Shown: positions 10,206 through 22,738 of the stretch, one piece after another
How positions within the stretch are numbered: position 1 is the stretch's first letter
Layout of the letters: the number at the start of each line of letters is the position of its first letter
DNA from: Theocolax elegans
Taxonomy: Eukaryota > Arthropoda > Insecta > Hymenoptera > Cerocephalidae
Direction: 5' to 3'
DNA length: 64,000 bases
Assembly: GCA_026168455.1 (NCBI GenBank)
Contig: CM047426.1
Span: forward strand, 75,915,986 to 75,979,985
Notes under the pieces: generated by a model
What the model saw: only the letters and a program-made list of their open reading frames with translations
The model's database searches: none
What the model was told of the DNA's origin: nothing
Made by a program: the position numbers and the translations under genes

Positions 10206-13200
10206 ATCCAACTTACTTTTTTGCGAGGAATCCAAAAATATATATTTCTGGTTTTGTTTCTGAATCACCCTGTATTTGCACATCTATTGCATTTACTAAT
10301 CGAGACATTTTTAATTCGGTCCGATCTTTGACGTTGTTTCTGAGATTTATCGATTTTTCTGTATAGCAGTGTAAGTAAAATCTACAATTGAGCGCCACAA
10401 AACTCGCGAACGGAGCGTTTTTTCGATAATTCGGTGGCGAACTGCTAAACTCCAATTTTAATCTAGGAATCGAATGCACTTGATGCCGGATTGATCCAAG
10501 CAAGCGTTATCAAGTTATAGGCAATTTGTTTATCTTTGGGATTGGCTCACTCTTGGGATATTTCACTCTGTCAGCTGGCGTCATTATTTACGATACTTAT
10601 ATTACACATATATTTACCCATCTATTTCATTTACTAATCGAGACATTTTTAATTCGTTCCGATCTTCGACGCTGTTTCTGAGATTTATCGATTTTCCCGT
10701 ATAGCAATGTAAGTCACATCTGCACTTGAGCGCCACAAAACTCGCGAATAGTGCGTTTTTTCGAAATTTCGGTGGCGAAATCTCTAAACTCTAATTTTAA
10801 TCTAGGAATCGAATGCACTTGGTGCCGGATTGATCCAAGCAAGCGTTATCAAGTTATAGGCAATTTGTTTATCTTTGGGATTGGCTCACTCTTGGGATAT
10901 TTCACTCTGTCGCTGGCGTCATTATTTACGTACTTATAAATAGATGTGAATAATTGTATACAAAATTTAATTGGTAATCCCATGTTTATTTAGAAAAACG
11001 ATTACTGTAAGACCCTCTGTATAGAGGCACAAAACTCGCCAAGAGGTTTTGAAAATTCTTTTAAATTTATCTATTTTTCTTGGTCGAATATTTTTTGCCT
11101 ATAAGCATTAAATTGAATAAGTACCGCACAATTTTCAATAAAAAAAATGGCAAATTTTGATATCTTTGTTGGTTAAAATAAAACTAATTAAAGATTATTA
11201 ATAATGAATAAACTAAAGATATTTAATAATCAAAAATTTACTTTGAAGCTGACTAATATTTTCAGGTTAAATAGGCATTTTTTTTTAAAGTTAGCTAGAA
11301 TTTTCTCATTAAAATCTTAATTTTTAATTTTAAGCATTATTTCCTTTAAATTTATTTTTAAGGACATTCATAACACCTATCTTTCTAATATAGCGTGACA
11401 TTCGAAGAACGGTTATGTTCGTTTATAGCGCCATGTGCATGTGTCACCCGATATTCATTTTTTTTCATCCCCTATTTCGACTTTGGAGGTTTGGCAACGT
11501 CGAACAATTGTAACTCTAAAGCTGCGCTCTGATTGGCCGTAGGAAACTTAATTCCTGATTTACCTTAATTAGGTAAAAAATTTTTTACAAACGCTATCCA
11601 ACTACTTTTTTGCGAGGAATCCAAAAATATATATTTCTGGTTTTGTTTCTGAATCACCCTGTATTTGCACATCTATTGCATTTACTAATCGAGACATTTT
11701 TAATTCGGTCCGATCTTTGACGTTGTTTCTGAGATTTATCGATTTTTCTGTATAGCAGTGTAAGTAAAATCTACAATTGAGCGCCACAAAACTCGCGAAC
11801 GGAGCGTTTTTTCGAAAATTCGGTGGCGAACTGCTAAACTCCAATTTTAATCTAGGAATCGAATGCACTTGGTGCCGGATTGATCCAAGCAAGCGTTATC
11901 GAGTTATAGGCAATTTGTTTATCTTTGGGATTGGCTCACTCTTGGGATATTTCACTCTGTCAGCTGGCGTCATTATTTACGATACTTATATTACACATAT
12001 ATTTACCCATCTATTTCATTTACTAATCGAGACATTTTTAATTCGTTCCGATCTTCGACGCTGTTTCTGAGATTTATCGATTTTCCTGTATAGCAGTGTA
12101 AGTCAAATCTGCACTTGAGCGCCACAAAACTCGCGAATAGTGCGTTTTTTCGAAATTTCGGTGGCGAAATCTCTAAACTCTAATTTTAATCTAGGAATCG
12201 AATGCACTTGGTGCCGGATTGATCCAAGCAAGCGTTATCAAGTTATAGGCAATTTGTTTATCTTTGGGATTGGCTCACTCTTGGGATATTTCACTCTGTC
12301 AGCTGGCGTCATTATTTACGATACTTATATTACACATATATTTGCACATCTATTTCATTTACTAATCGAGACATTTTTAATTCGTTCCGATCTTCGACGC
12401 TGTTTCTGAAAATTATCGATTTTCCTGTATAGCAGTGTAAGTCAAATCTGCACTTGAGCGCCACAAAACTCGCGAAGGGAGCGTTTTTTCGAAAATTCGG
12501 TGGCGAACTTCTAAACTCTAATTTTAATCTAGGAATCGAATGCACTTGGTGCCGGATTGATCCAAGCAAGCGTTATCGAGTTATAGGCAATTTGTTTATC
12601 TTTGGGATTGGCTCACTCTTGGGATATTTCACTCTGTCAGCTGGCGTCATTATTTACGATACTTATATTACACATATATTTGCACATCTATTTCATTTAC
12701 TAATCGAGACATTTTTAATTCGTTCCGATCTTCGACGCTGTTTCTGAAAATTATCGATTTTCCTGTATAGCAGTGTAAGTCAAATCTGCACTTGAGCGCC
12801 ACAAAACTCGCGAAGGGAGCGTTTTTTCGAAAATTCGGTGGCGAACTTCTAAACTCTAATTTTAATCTAGGAATCGAATGCACTTGGTGCCGGATTGATC
12901 CAAGCAAGCGTTATCGAGTTATAGGCAATTTGTTTATCTTTGGGATTGGCTCACTCTTGGGATATTTCACTCTGTCAGCTGGCGTCATTATTTACGATAC
13001 TTATATTACACATATATTTGCACATCTATTTCATTTACTAATCGAGACATTTTTAATTCGTTCCGATCTTCGACGTTGTTTCTGAAAATTATCGATTTTC
13101 CTGTATAGCAGTGTAAGTCAAATCTGCACTTGAGCGCCACAAAACTCGCGAAGGGAGCGTTTTTTCGAAAATTCGGTGGCGAACTTCTAAACTCTAATTT

Positions 13201-14905
13201 TAATCTAGGAATCGAATGCACTTGGTGCCGGATTGATCCAAGCAAGCGTTATCGAGTTATAGGCAATTTGTTTATCTTTGGGATTGGCTCACTCTTGGGA
13301 TATTTCACTCTGTCAGCTGGCGTCATTATTTACGATACTTATATTACACATATATTTGCACATCTATTTCATTTACTAATCGAGACATTTTTAATTCGTT
13401 CCGATCTTCGACGTTGTTTCTGAAAATTATCGATTTTCCTGTATAGCAGTGTAAGTCAAATCTGCACTTGAGCGCCACAAAACTCGCGAATAGTGCGTTT
13501 TTTCGAAAATTCGGTGGCGAACTTCTAAACTCTAATTTTAATCTAGGAATCGAATGCACTTGGTGCCGGATTGATCCAAGCAAGCGTTATCGAGTTATAG
13601 GCAATTTGTTACGCTGTGTTCTGAGATTTATCGATTTTCCCGTTATAGCAATGTAAGTCACATCTGCACTTGAGCGCCACAAAACTCGCGAATAGTGCGT
13701 TTTTTCGAAATTTCGGTGGCGAAATCTCTAAACTCTAATTTTAATCTAGGAATCGAATGCACTTGGTGCCGGATTGATCCAAGCAAGCGTTATCAAGTTA
13801 TAGGCAATTTGTTTATCTTTGGGATTGGCTCACTCTTGGGATATTTCACTCTGTCAGCTGGCGTCATTATTTACGATACTTATATTACACATATATTGCA
13901 CATCTATTTCATTTACTAATCGAGACATTTTAATTCGTTCCAATCTTCGACGCTGTTTCTGAAATTATCGATTTTCCCGTATAGCAAGTGTAAGTCACAT
14001 CTGCACTTGAGCGCCACAAACTCGCGAATAGTGCGTTTTTTCGAAATTTCGGTGGCGAAATCTCTAAACTCTAATTTTAATCTAGGAATCGAATGCACTT
14101 GGTGCCGGATTGATCCAAGCAAGCGTTATCAAGTTATAGGCAATTTGTTTATCTTTGGGATTGGCTCACTCTTGGGATATTTCACTCTGTCAGCTGGCGT
14201 CATTATTTACGATACTTATATTACACATATATTTGCACATCTATTTCATTTACTAATCGAGACATTTTTAATTCGTTCCAATCTTCGACGCTGTTTCTGA
14301 AAATTATCGATTTTCCTGTATAGCAGTGTAAGTCAAATCTGCACTTGAGCGCCACAAAACTCGCGAAGGGAGCGTTTTTTCGAAAATTCGGTGGCGAACT
14401 TCTAAACTCTAATTTTAATCTAGGAATCGAATGCACTTGGTGCCGGGTTGATCCAAGCAAGCGTTATCGAGTTATAGGCAATTTGTTTATCTTTGGGATT
14501 GGCTCACTCTTGGGATATTTCATTCTGTCAGCTGGCGTCATTATTTACGATACTTATATTACACATATATTTGCACATCTATTTCATTTACTAATCCAGA
14601 CATTTTTAATTCGTTCCGATCTTCGACGTTGTTTCTGAAAATTATTGATTTTCCTGTATAGCAGTGTAAGTCAAATCTGCACTTGAGCGCCACAAAACTC
14701 GCGAAGGGAGCGGTTTTTCGAAAATTCGGTGGCGAACTTCTAAACTCTAATTTTAATCAAGGAATCGAATGCACTTGGTGCCGGGTTGATCCAAGCAAGG
14801 GTTATCGAGTTATAGGCAATTTGCTTATCTTTGGTATTGGCTCAGTCTGGGTATCTAACCCTGTCAGCCTGCGCCAATAATTAGGATATTTATATTGCAC
14901 ATATA
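10206..14905 (+). repeat. 338-bp satellite array, about twelve monomers
   Basis: The marker GCCGGATTGATCCAAGC recurs near 10485, 10825, 11875, 12213, 12552, 12890, 13228, 13566, 13772, 14110, 14447 and 14785, mostly 338 bp apart. One monomer near 13610 is shortened to ~205 bp by a deletion. The array is interrupted at 10960-11595 by the second copy of the duplicated block. Most monomers hold an open frame of 79-97 codons on both strands. The frames are relics of homogeneity: there is no start context, splice site or recognisable domain, so no genes are called. Confidence 0.9.
11110..11595 (+). repeat. ~490-bp block, copy 2
   Basis: Near-identical to 9718-10205, differing mainly by single-base indels in A/T runs. 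This suggests a recent duplication. Confidence 0.85.
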
Positions 14906-15365
14906 TTTGCACATCTATTTCATTTACTAATCGAGATATTTTCAACCCTGCATTCGATGGTATACGTGCCGAGTTTTGCAGTAGATCGGTTCAAGTTCTG
15001 AATCCATAACGTCACAAATGCGATCAAGGCCAGTATGATCGTAAATCTAACCGTTTTTTTGGTAGATCTATCAATTTCGATTTGAAACGGCGTATTCGAT
15101 GGAATACTTGCCGAGGTCTGCAGCAGATTTTGTCCAGTTCTGCAACGATAAAGTCGAATATCAGATGAATGTTGTCTCCATCGTAATACCAACCAGCTTT
15201 CAGACAGATTTGTTCATCTCAATGTGAAGCAACGTGGGTGTTGTACAAAGTTCTAATTTTTGCAGTTGTTCTGGTCATATTCTGTCCACCAGAAGAGCAC
15301 TAATGCGATCAAAGCTATCTTCCCCGTAAATTCAACTATTTTTTAGGTAGATCTATCGATGATGG
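14906..15365 (+). repeat. Degenerate tandem repeat after the satellite
   Basis: The block with GCATTCGATGGTATACGTGCC near 14950 recurs as GTATTCGATGGAATACTTGCC near 15091, each followed by CAG-AGAT and a CCAGTTCTG or CAAGTTCTG block. GTAGATCTATC occurs at 15063 and 15348. The unit is roughly 140-150 bp and strongly diverged. Confidence 0.5.
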
Positions 15366-15784
15366 AACCAAACCTCCTCACTCATAATATCACCATTTTT
15401 CGTGTATTTTAATGCATAACTTTACCCAGTAGTTTTGACCAATAATGTAACCACACCAACATTCGGGCATGGTCGTCTGTTTTTGTTAATCAATATTTCC
15501 GGGTGTCCTATCTTTTAGAAATTTTAAAATTAAGAATCGTAACCTGGATAGATATATTTTAGAGATTATTTTGAACAAAAGTTGTATATAATGTTTTTTT
15601 CAAAAAAATTAATAGATTTTGGGGTAAAATCTCATTTTTTGAGGTTAATGTAACTTTTAGGCTATTTAATTTAGAAAGCTAAAAATTTTTTCTGCACATT
15701 AGAAAACATTTGTAGCATGTATCCAAAATTTGGTGCTTTTTAAAATTTTTATCCGACCAGCTGACGAGAAATGTCTCATATATT
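15366..15784. other. AT-rich spacer, nothing recognised
   Basis: No gene or repeat with a second copy in the window was seen. Confidence 0.45.
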
Positions 15785-16640
15785 TATACACAAGCGTATA
15801 TTGGTCAAATAAGCTGTAACAACCGAGATCCTATCTGACGGAGTCGTAAGTCAAAAGTTCTCTGGTTCAAGAGATTTGTTTTCGGCCTAATTTTACTTTC
15901 ATAGCTTCAAACACTCAACCGTCAAAAACACAAACGTTTTTCAGCAAAATGAGCTTGAAAGTCCGAGATCCAGTGTTTCGGACCTGTAGATTAAAAGTTC
16001 TGTCAGTCAAGAGCCTTTTTCGATAGTATTCTAATGTCGAAGCTTTAATAACTAAACCGACGAAAAAACAAGCGTATTTTGGCAAAGTGAGCTCAAAAAC
16101 CTGAGATACAGTCTGTCGAAGCCGCTGATCAAAATTTAATACCAGCTCTTCAGTTCATTCGCTTTGCTTACGACAACTATTATCCGATAGCTCAAAGAGC
16201 AAATAATTCCTTGATAATCGATCTCGAGGCTACAAGCTCAGATAAATATATCCAAGAAAAACCAAGCTCTATTATTTAAGAATAATCAATCTGAGCCAAG
16301 ATTAGCCGTATCTCAGCTTTTGTTCAAAATTTCTCGCGAGCAAGTGATTTTTACGGTGTTGATCTCAATACAAGCCCAAATCAAAGTATCTCAGAAAAAA
16401 TATGCCAAGATCAGCAGTATACCAGTTTTCGGACAAAAGTTTTTGTGAGCCTAAACTTAATCCATTAGAAACAAGCTTAATTATCACTAAATAATTAAAT
16501 TATTCGAAGATTAGCTCTATTTGAACTTTTGGTCAAAAGTTCTCACGAGTAAGTGATTTTTTCGGCGTCGAGCTCGAGATTAAAAGCTTTGATCAATATT
16601 CAAGAAAAGAACAGCTTATTTTTCGGAGCGAATTTCGAGT
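15785..16640 (+). repeat. Degenerate ~138-bp tandem repeat, forward copies
   Basis: The core AAGCGTATTTTGGCAAAGTG (near 16071) recurs at about 15790 and 15930, each followed by GAGCT, then a CCGAGATCC-like block and a GTAAGTC-AAAGTTCT-like block. Later units decay into AGCTC..GATCA..TTCTCGCGAG pieces up to 16640. Confidence 0.5.
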
Positions 16641-17149
16641 TAGCAAGTATGCTTTTCGCGAAAACAAAACGAGAAATGCACGGCTGCGGCTTTAATGTCG
16701 ACAGTAAAGCCGCAGTTTTGTAGTAGTTTTGGTTTTATAGTTGCAACTGTGGATTTTCATTCTGTTGTGCGAAAACGGATTCGATGAAAGGTCGCGTTAT
16801 ACATGTTTTGTCCCTTGAATTCTCTATAAAGTTTCATTTGATAATTCTTAATTTATAAAAAGGTTATAGACAGTTCAAAGTGCGAAACCTGCATAACACG
16901 GCCTGTTATGCAAGTGAGCCTCCAAATTGTTAATTTATAACTTTTGTGTTATTTATTTATAAACGTAAATTAGTATTTTAAATGAAACCTACAAACGATT
17001 AATAAAAAGATACTTATTTTACTTTATTTACATACTTTTAACATAAGCAACATACATGAGTGTGTTATATGTTAAAATAGTTTTCTAATGTGAATGTGTG
17101 TGTGTGTGTGTGTGTATGGATGTGTCTAACTGTTTCAGGATTTTCATTA
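16641..17149. other. Spacer without recognised gene
   Basis: Contains a GT microsatellite (17094-17114) next to the 3' end of small gene B. A CAGTTTTG/TGCAACTG-containing patch near 16700-16760 is less AT-rich. No gene was recognised. Confidence 0.45.
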
Positions 17150-17155
17150 TTTATT
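17150..17155 (-). terminator. Poly(A) signal AATAAA of small gene B
   Basis: Minus-strand AATAAA overlaps the TAA stop of the gene (17154-17156). Confidence 0.4.
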
Positions 17156-17576
17156 ATACTGTATATAAAAGCTTGCAAAATGCAAGATGCAAGTTCAATT
17201 CTGCTTTGCTAAAAGCTGTAATATCCCTTGTGGCTATAATGATGGCATTGGCCTCTTTGTGGTTGTTCCATATTCTGGATACTTGCATTACTAAAATTTT
17301 AAAACTCAGAATTATTTCTGCGGATATTCTAGAAAAAAGAAATACAAAGTATTTCAAATATATAGGCGTAGCTTTGTTTTAAAATGCCTAAATATTCTTA
17401 CACGTGATTTGGTGTTGAAAACGATCAAGTTGTTGTAATACTTGTGTAACCTCTTGAAGGACAATCGACTTCGCATCGGGACCTAACTGCGCAGGCTTCT
17501 CGATGCCTAATACAAATAATTTTGCGATAACAGCGTCCATAGCCACAAAAATATTTCTTTTAATAAAATTATCCAT
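17154..17576 (-). CDS. Small two-exon gene B, 103 codons, function unknown
   Basis: Exon 1 runs 17576-17402 and ends at donor GTAAGA. The best-fitting exon 2 is 17290-17154, after a TTTTAG acceptor, and joins in phase 1. An internal ATG (17540) would give MDAVIAKLFVLGIEKPAQ. Exon 1 has GPDAKSIVLQEVTQVLQQLD; exon 2 has IWNNHKEANAIIIATRDITAF. The peptide looks mostly helical, with no signal sequence or known motif. Length (103 against 101), phase-1 intron position (codon 58 against 57) and the residues before the donor (both end I-T) match gene A at 5382-6109, which suggests distant paralogy. Exon 2 is less certain than exon 1. No family recognised. Confidence 0.5.
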
Positions 17577-17844
17577 AACACTAATAATATAACTGTGATA
17601 ATGAACTTAAACTGAGGTTATCTAACCAATAATGGTCGAACGTGAATTATCCAACTAATACTACGCAAAATAACAACCTATCTTTTGTTTTAAGAGTGTT
17701 CTATACCCCAGGGAGATCCAATCAGAGTACCTAATTTCAGTAGGACCGGAAGCATTTTTCTACATGTTTTATGGCTTCCTTAATACGTATTTTAATAAAT
17801 AAAAAATTTTAAAAATCATTTATATTTTTCTACTGGTGATATGG
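17577..17844. other. Region upstream of small gene B
   Basis: AT-rich sequence 5' of the gene. No clear promoter element was recognised. Confidence 0.4.
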
Positions 17845-18115
17845 ACTGGCTTTTCGGTTTTAGAGTTTTTTTGCCGAAATACGCTTATGTTTTGGACGAT
17901 TCCGTGGTTAAAGCTCTGAAAACAAAATTTGATCGAAAAATAGTTTCTTAATGGAGACAATTTTTTATCTTCGACTCCAACAGACTGTTTCACGGATTCT
18001 GGAGCTCATTTTGCCGAGATACGCTACTTTTTTCGTCGGCTCAGTAATTACAGCTCTTGCGTAGGCATTCACTCCACATTTATTTAATCGTTTTTGAAAA
18101 AATGTTGCTCAGATT
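17845..18115 (-). repeat. Degenerate ~138-bp repeat, reverse copies
   Basis: The blocks TTTTGCCGAGATACGCT (18010) and TTTTTGCCGAAATACGCTT (17868), with GGAGCTC nearby, are the complement of the core seen at 15785-16640. The repeat therefore flanks gene B in opposite orientations. Confidence 0.5.
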
Positions 18116-18515
18116 TGCTTTTTATAGAGAATTTTCGATCAGAAGTTTTAGCAACCTATTTTTTAACTATATGTAAAAAATTCTGTAGTAGGTCTGTTTG
18201 TTTACCGAGCTCTGGAAGCGCCAGTTCACCGAGGTCGCTCTCTCACCTTGGCTCGAAAAAAACAAACACACTCTCTCAACTTGTGCATATGAGAACTTTT
18301 GTTCCTTGGGTTAAAACTATAGTATAATTAAATTACAGTCCATTTAACTGAAAATTACAAGTCCATTTGATTCCTCTGGGGTTCCTTTAATATATAGAGT
18401 AAGCAAGATTTTTCTCCTGTGTATATTTATTGTGTAAAGATTTTTAAATTGTATCAAAATGTATGAAATAAATTAAATATTGTATACTTGTACAATAATC
18501 GCGAACTTGAGATTA
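18116..18515. other. Spacer, nothing recognised
   Basis: A less AT-rich patch at 18190-18300 contains CACCGAGGTCGCTCTCTCACC but no supported exon. Confidence 0.4.
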
Positions 18516-19216
18516 AGGGTAGAGTATGGTCGAAAATTTTAAAAAAATCAACTTTGGTTTTATTTTAGTAACAACTTCTAAATGTTACGTAGAATGTGCG
18601 TAAATAACGTTTAATATTATAAAGCTTATGTGTTTACATAATTTCAGCATTAAATAATCTTCAGTTAATGCAATAAGTTATGAATTTTAATCTTCAAAGC
18701 TAAATAATTCAAAAACTATTTTTTATACCTTTAAAACATTCCTTGCAGGACAATTTTTATCGTAGCCACCTGAAATTTTGCACACATCTTGAGGTATGTA
18801 TGAATTATAAAGTTACACAGCCTTTTTTGTTTAATATTAAATGTGACATTTTTATTACTACTTTTTTATGAAAAATCGGACATTTTTTAAGTAATTATTT
18901 TAAATAATTAGGTTTATCGAGCCAGAAATTGCATTTTTATAGATAAACCTTATTCGCTGTGTAAAATTGTAGCTCTTATATGTATAAGTTTGAAATTTTT
19001 TCACCGGAGTTCTTTGATAACTTTTACCCTGCAACGAGTTTTTTTAGTTTGCAACTGCTTTATACCTATTTTGTTAAATATTTTAATGTTTTACTTAATT
19101 TGTGTGTTAAAAATCATCAATAAATAATATTTCTTATAATATATTTGATAAATATGACATTTCACATAATATTTTATAAAAATTACAAAAATATTTTTCT
19201 AACCATACTCTACCCT
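18516..19216. mobile_element. Mariner-like MITE, 701 bp, TA target duplication
   Basis: The element starts AGGGTAGAGTATGGT and ends with the exact complement ACCATACTCTACCCT. Both sides are flanked by TA (18514-18515 and 19217-19218), the target duplication typical of Tc1/mariner. The interior is AT-rich with no transposase frame, so it is non-autonomous. Confidence 0.8.
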
Positions 19217-19559
19217 TAATAAGATTGAAGTTGTTTAGATTCGTAGAGAAATGTCGGAGATCAACGCAAGTTCTTTGTTTTTTAACCATCATTTGTTTCT
19301 TGTCTTCATTGGGAAAAATGCAACTGCGCTAATTTCATTTTCGATCTGGCATATAAAGTTAATGTCACCATGGTGTACAACCGAGAAACATTATTTATTC
19401 TGTTTAAATTAATGGTGGAATGTGGACACAACTCAAGGGAAGCGATGCGGCGTTTCCGCCATCGGTATCCCCATCTGCAATGCCCTGCGCATGCAACATT
19501 TACAAGGTAAGTTGTATTTATATAGATTAACATATAGGTTAATATATAATTTATTTTTA

Positions 19560-19990
19560 TCTAAGATATTATTGGTTGATTTTTAAACTGCGACATAAAT
19601 TGTCACGCCGCACTGGGGATTAGGATTCAGGACTACTGAATAAGAATCCGATATAAAATATGAACGTAACTATTTATTATTAGATAAAATTAATATTAAT
19701 TAACAAACATGGCGCGGGCACCAGCCTCGTCAAACATAAACTCATCCATATCATGCTCGACGGGTATAATATCTAGCGCGGGTAAAGGGAGCGTACGCGG
19801 GATTGTCGGGGACTCAGTGGGACCCGGGGAAGATATACGCCCACACAAACGTACGTACGTCGACTCCTTTTTGCCACGATCGGAGAGCTCGTCCATGCGA
19901 TCGGGCCGAAGTCAACGAGCGACGATAGCGCTGCCGATTCGGGTCGTTAGCTGCATTGCGTAAAAGAATTAAATTTGATATCATGTTGAT
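19560..19990 (-). other. GC-rich insert in intron 1 with a 66-codon minus frame
   Basis: Within the AT-rich intron of the transposase pseudogene, 19705-19965 is clearly GC-rich with many CpGs. On the minus strand it holds a frame with SSPGPTESPTIPRTLPLP, ending in an acidic EHDMDEFMFDE stretch before a stop. A second minus frame is partly open (RQRYRRSLTSARSHGRA). It may be a retroelement or host-gene fragment. I cannot identify it. Confidence 0.3.
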
Positions 19991-21161
19991 AAAGTTGAAG
20001 TTGATATAAACTTGATATCAACATATGCAATGAGACTGAGGCAAAGTTTGCATAAACTACAACTTAGCTTATGTCGTCTTTTGGTCTAAATGTCTATTGT
20101 AATTTTTATTATTATATTATTCTTAACAATGGCCATCAAAGCGTACCAATTTAACTACTCATTTGTTTTTATATTACAAAACATATCCCTAAGTTTGCAT
20201 AAGATCCAAGTGCCAAGCGTGATGTACTCTACTTGTTAATAGTATATTTTGTAGCAGTACAATTAAATTATTTGCTTTCGTAATTCCAGAGTCATGCGAA
20301 ATTACCAAGCATATGGAGATATTGAAGCTCCTAGAGCGCCACGAGCTCGTCCTGTACGAGCAGCACTCGAAGTATTGCAGGAGCGGTTCGAGGAGCAACC
20401 TATACAAAGTGCACGTCGATTAGCTACCGAACTAGGTAAATTAAAGAAATCTGCTGTTTCATTTATTAAATATTATGAAATTCGAATACAATTTATTAGC
20501 TTATTACTTAGAAATTACTAGTAAAATATTCATTAAATCTTGAAGTTAATTTTATAACTTTTCTATCTCTTTCTTTTTCAGGTTACAATCGAGAGACAGT
20601 GCGGCTCACACTGCGAAATGAATTGCACATGAAAGCGTACCATGTGCAGAATCATCAAGAATTAGTTCACGATGATCACTGAAGACGCCTACTATTTGCC
20701 CGGTGGATAACCTTGAAGACGCTTGTGGAGAACAATTTCTCAGCAAGGATTTTATTTACAGATGAGGCCACATTTACTACAAAAGGCACCATAAACAGGC
20801 AAAACATCCGATATTGGTCAAATGAAAATCCTTGTTGGAAAATTGACATCCCCAACCGAGCTGTCAAGGTTAATGTATGGGCAGGCATCGTCGGTGACCG
20901 TATCATCGGTCCCCATTTTTTTGATGGTAACTTGACAGGCTAGGTCTACAGGGATTTTCTTCGAAACAGGTTTCAAGAGTTTATGCCTGTAGATGCCCGC
21001 CGTCAAGTATGGATGATGCAGGATGGCGCGCGTGTCCATACAACCAGACGGAACATACAGGTGTTACGACGGCTGTTCGGTCGACGGCTCATCTCTCTTA
21101 GAACAGAGCATGAGTGGCCACCTATATCTCCCAATTTAACATTAATGGATTTTTTCTATTG

Positions 21162-21411
21162 CACCGAGAAATTCTTGGGGTACCCGATGTCCAACTACAT
21201 TATTCGTGCATTCGTACGATGTTTAGGACGGCTGTTGCCCCAAAATGGTATAAGAACTGTTCAAAAGTGGCGCTGTAGTCGCAAAACAAAACACTTTTTC
21301 GTCATTTAGGATAGCAGAGCTCCCAAAACTAGGAGAGCTGCTGTACTAAAGGTAATGTACTGTATTTGTCCTTCACATAAGTACAGAGGGTGCCCCAAGA
21401 ATTTCTCGGTG
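21162..21411. mobile_element. 250-bp MITE inserted in the transposase frame
   Basis: The ends are inverted repeats: CACCGAGAAATTCTTGGGG at 21162 and its complement ending at 21411. TG on both sides (21160-21161, 21412-21413) is the apparent target duplication. Upstream coding ends LTLMDFFY and downstream resumes WPYVKDRV, which is contiguous in related proteins. The 252 added bases preserve frame, but the insert contains stops (for example at 21307). Confidence 0.8.
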
Positions 21412-21597
21412 TGGCCATATGTCAAAGATCGGGTGCACGCTACTGCCCCAACTACGAGAGATGAGTTATGCGACCGAATAGTAGAAGTGTCGGCCACTAC
21501 AACACCTGCCATGTTAGTAAATTGTAGGCGCTCTTTTAATACGCGAATTCAATTGTGCATTGAAAACAATGGAGGTCACGTAGAACATCAACTGTAA

Positions 21598-22400
21598 ATA
21601 CAGGTGAATTCTGATGCCACGCTAATTGATTTTGCACATGGTACCACTGTATATATAATTCAATATAAAAACACACAAGATCTTTTTTCTGTAAATTACA
21701 TGAAATTTAAAAAAAAATTGTCCAAGGTCATTGAGCGTACCAGAAATATTCTGTATTATAAAGAAAACATTGAAATTGTGAAAAGGTGGTTTTGCTCCTA
21801 GCTACCATGTCAGAAAAAAATCATACAACTTGCTTTAAATATACTTTTTTAACCCTGCAAATTACCGAGTGACAAATAATTAGGAGAACTGCAAAAACAC
21901 TTAAGTAAATTGATATTTTATCATCATGTGTTATTGACGGCTACTCAATTGTACCATAGTAATTAACAATTTTGCAATCTATATATACATTTAGTACAAA
22001 TTAAGGTACAATAAATAGTGTAGATAAATTTTATAAAATAATCAAGATTGCATAACACAAGTAACCCTGCATTCAACCTTGTCATTTACCTATAACTGTT
22101 TTGATCATCACTTAAATTAATAGCGGTTAAAACATTCACTTAAACATAACAATTAGTTAAGAAAATTATGTAGATTGTTATGAAAAATTAAGTTTATTGA
22201 TATAACAAGTTATTTAAAACTTTAACAATTAAAACTTAGATTTAAAAAATAGTCGGTAGTCATTTGAGTGAGGATAGGTTAAAACAAGAATGAGTCGAGT
22301 GCATTGATTTTTTAAGAAATAAATAATTTTTTTAATCAATTGTCAATTGACTGAATACTATGTAAGGACATGGACTAAAAATCGTTTCATTATAAGTCAT
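21598..22400. other. AT-rich spacer, nothing recognised
   Basis: Contains several ACCCTGCA-like phrases but no gene, tRNA or clear repeat. Confidence 0.45.
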
Positions 22401-22409
22401 TTCCCTACT

Positions 22410-22585
22410 AGCACACAACGTTGTGGCAACGTTATCTTAGCAACGTTCCAACGTTCTTATGAAAGTCGCTGCAACGTTGGAGAAACGTTGCTACAACGTG
22501 GAAAATGTCCGCTAATATTTTGTAAGTTGCCGCGATGGGTGGAAACCAACGTTGAAATAACGTCTAAGCAACGTTGAAAACCAAC
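22410..22585 (+). repeat. AACGTT palindrome array
   Basis: About nine AACGTT sites plus three AACGT half-variants lie in ~170 bp, often with TGC or TGG 3' of the motif and spacings of roughly 8-16 bp. The array ends ~90 bp from the tRNA-like unit on the minus strand. Confidence 0.7.
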
Positions 22586-22667
22586 CTACAAAATCTGCTT
22601 TTTCTAAAAATTGAATAATTGTCCTAGAATAGTTTATTAAAATTATTAAAAAAAAATTAAAAAAAAA

Positions 22668-22738
22668 TTCTCGTTCGGGGATTTGAACCTCCGATCTTTA
22701 AGTCCGGAGGCTTGCTCTCTACCAACTGAGCTATTTTT
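22668..22738 (-). tRNA. tRNA-like sequence, minus strand
   Basis: The minus strand reads an A-box TAGCTCAGTTGGTAGAG, an anticodon region around ACTTAAAG (possibly TAA) and a B-box GGTTCAAATCC, then a long T-run (A-run on the plus strand). The acceptor stem is not convincing, because the 5' side is an A-run. Read as a Pol III-type tRNA-derived unit and not a functional tRNA. Confidence 0.45.

Larger units (their letters stand above)
19370..21597 (+). pseudogene. Spliced DUF4817-DDE transposase pseudogene (Tc1/IS630-like)
   Basis: Exon 1 (19370-19506) encodes the helix-turn-helix DUF4817 region: FILFKLMVECGHNSREAM, then HRYPHLQCPAHATF, ending at GTAAGT. Exon 2 (20290-20435) encodes the middle, with RRLATELG. 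Exon 3 starts at 20582. Introns are GT-AG and phases agree (2, then 1). Exon 3 carries the DDE core: [39 protein letters not shown] and WPPISPNLTLMDFF. Two in-frame stops, TGA at 20680 and TAG at 20941, disable it. A 250-bp MITE (21162-21411) interrupts the frame. The C-terminus resumes after it, PTTRDELCDRIVE to NNGGHVEHQL, ending at 21597. Such proteins are found in insect genomes as transposase relatives. The intron-exon structure is unusual for a Tc1-type gene. Confidence 0.85.

Noticed and set aside
11777..14880. Repeated 97-codon plus-strand and 79-codon minus-strand frames as a gene family
   Set aside because: They track the 338-bp satellite period, overlap on both strands, lack splice or promoter signals and any domain; reverse-oriented monomers do not keep them.
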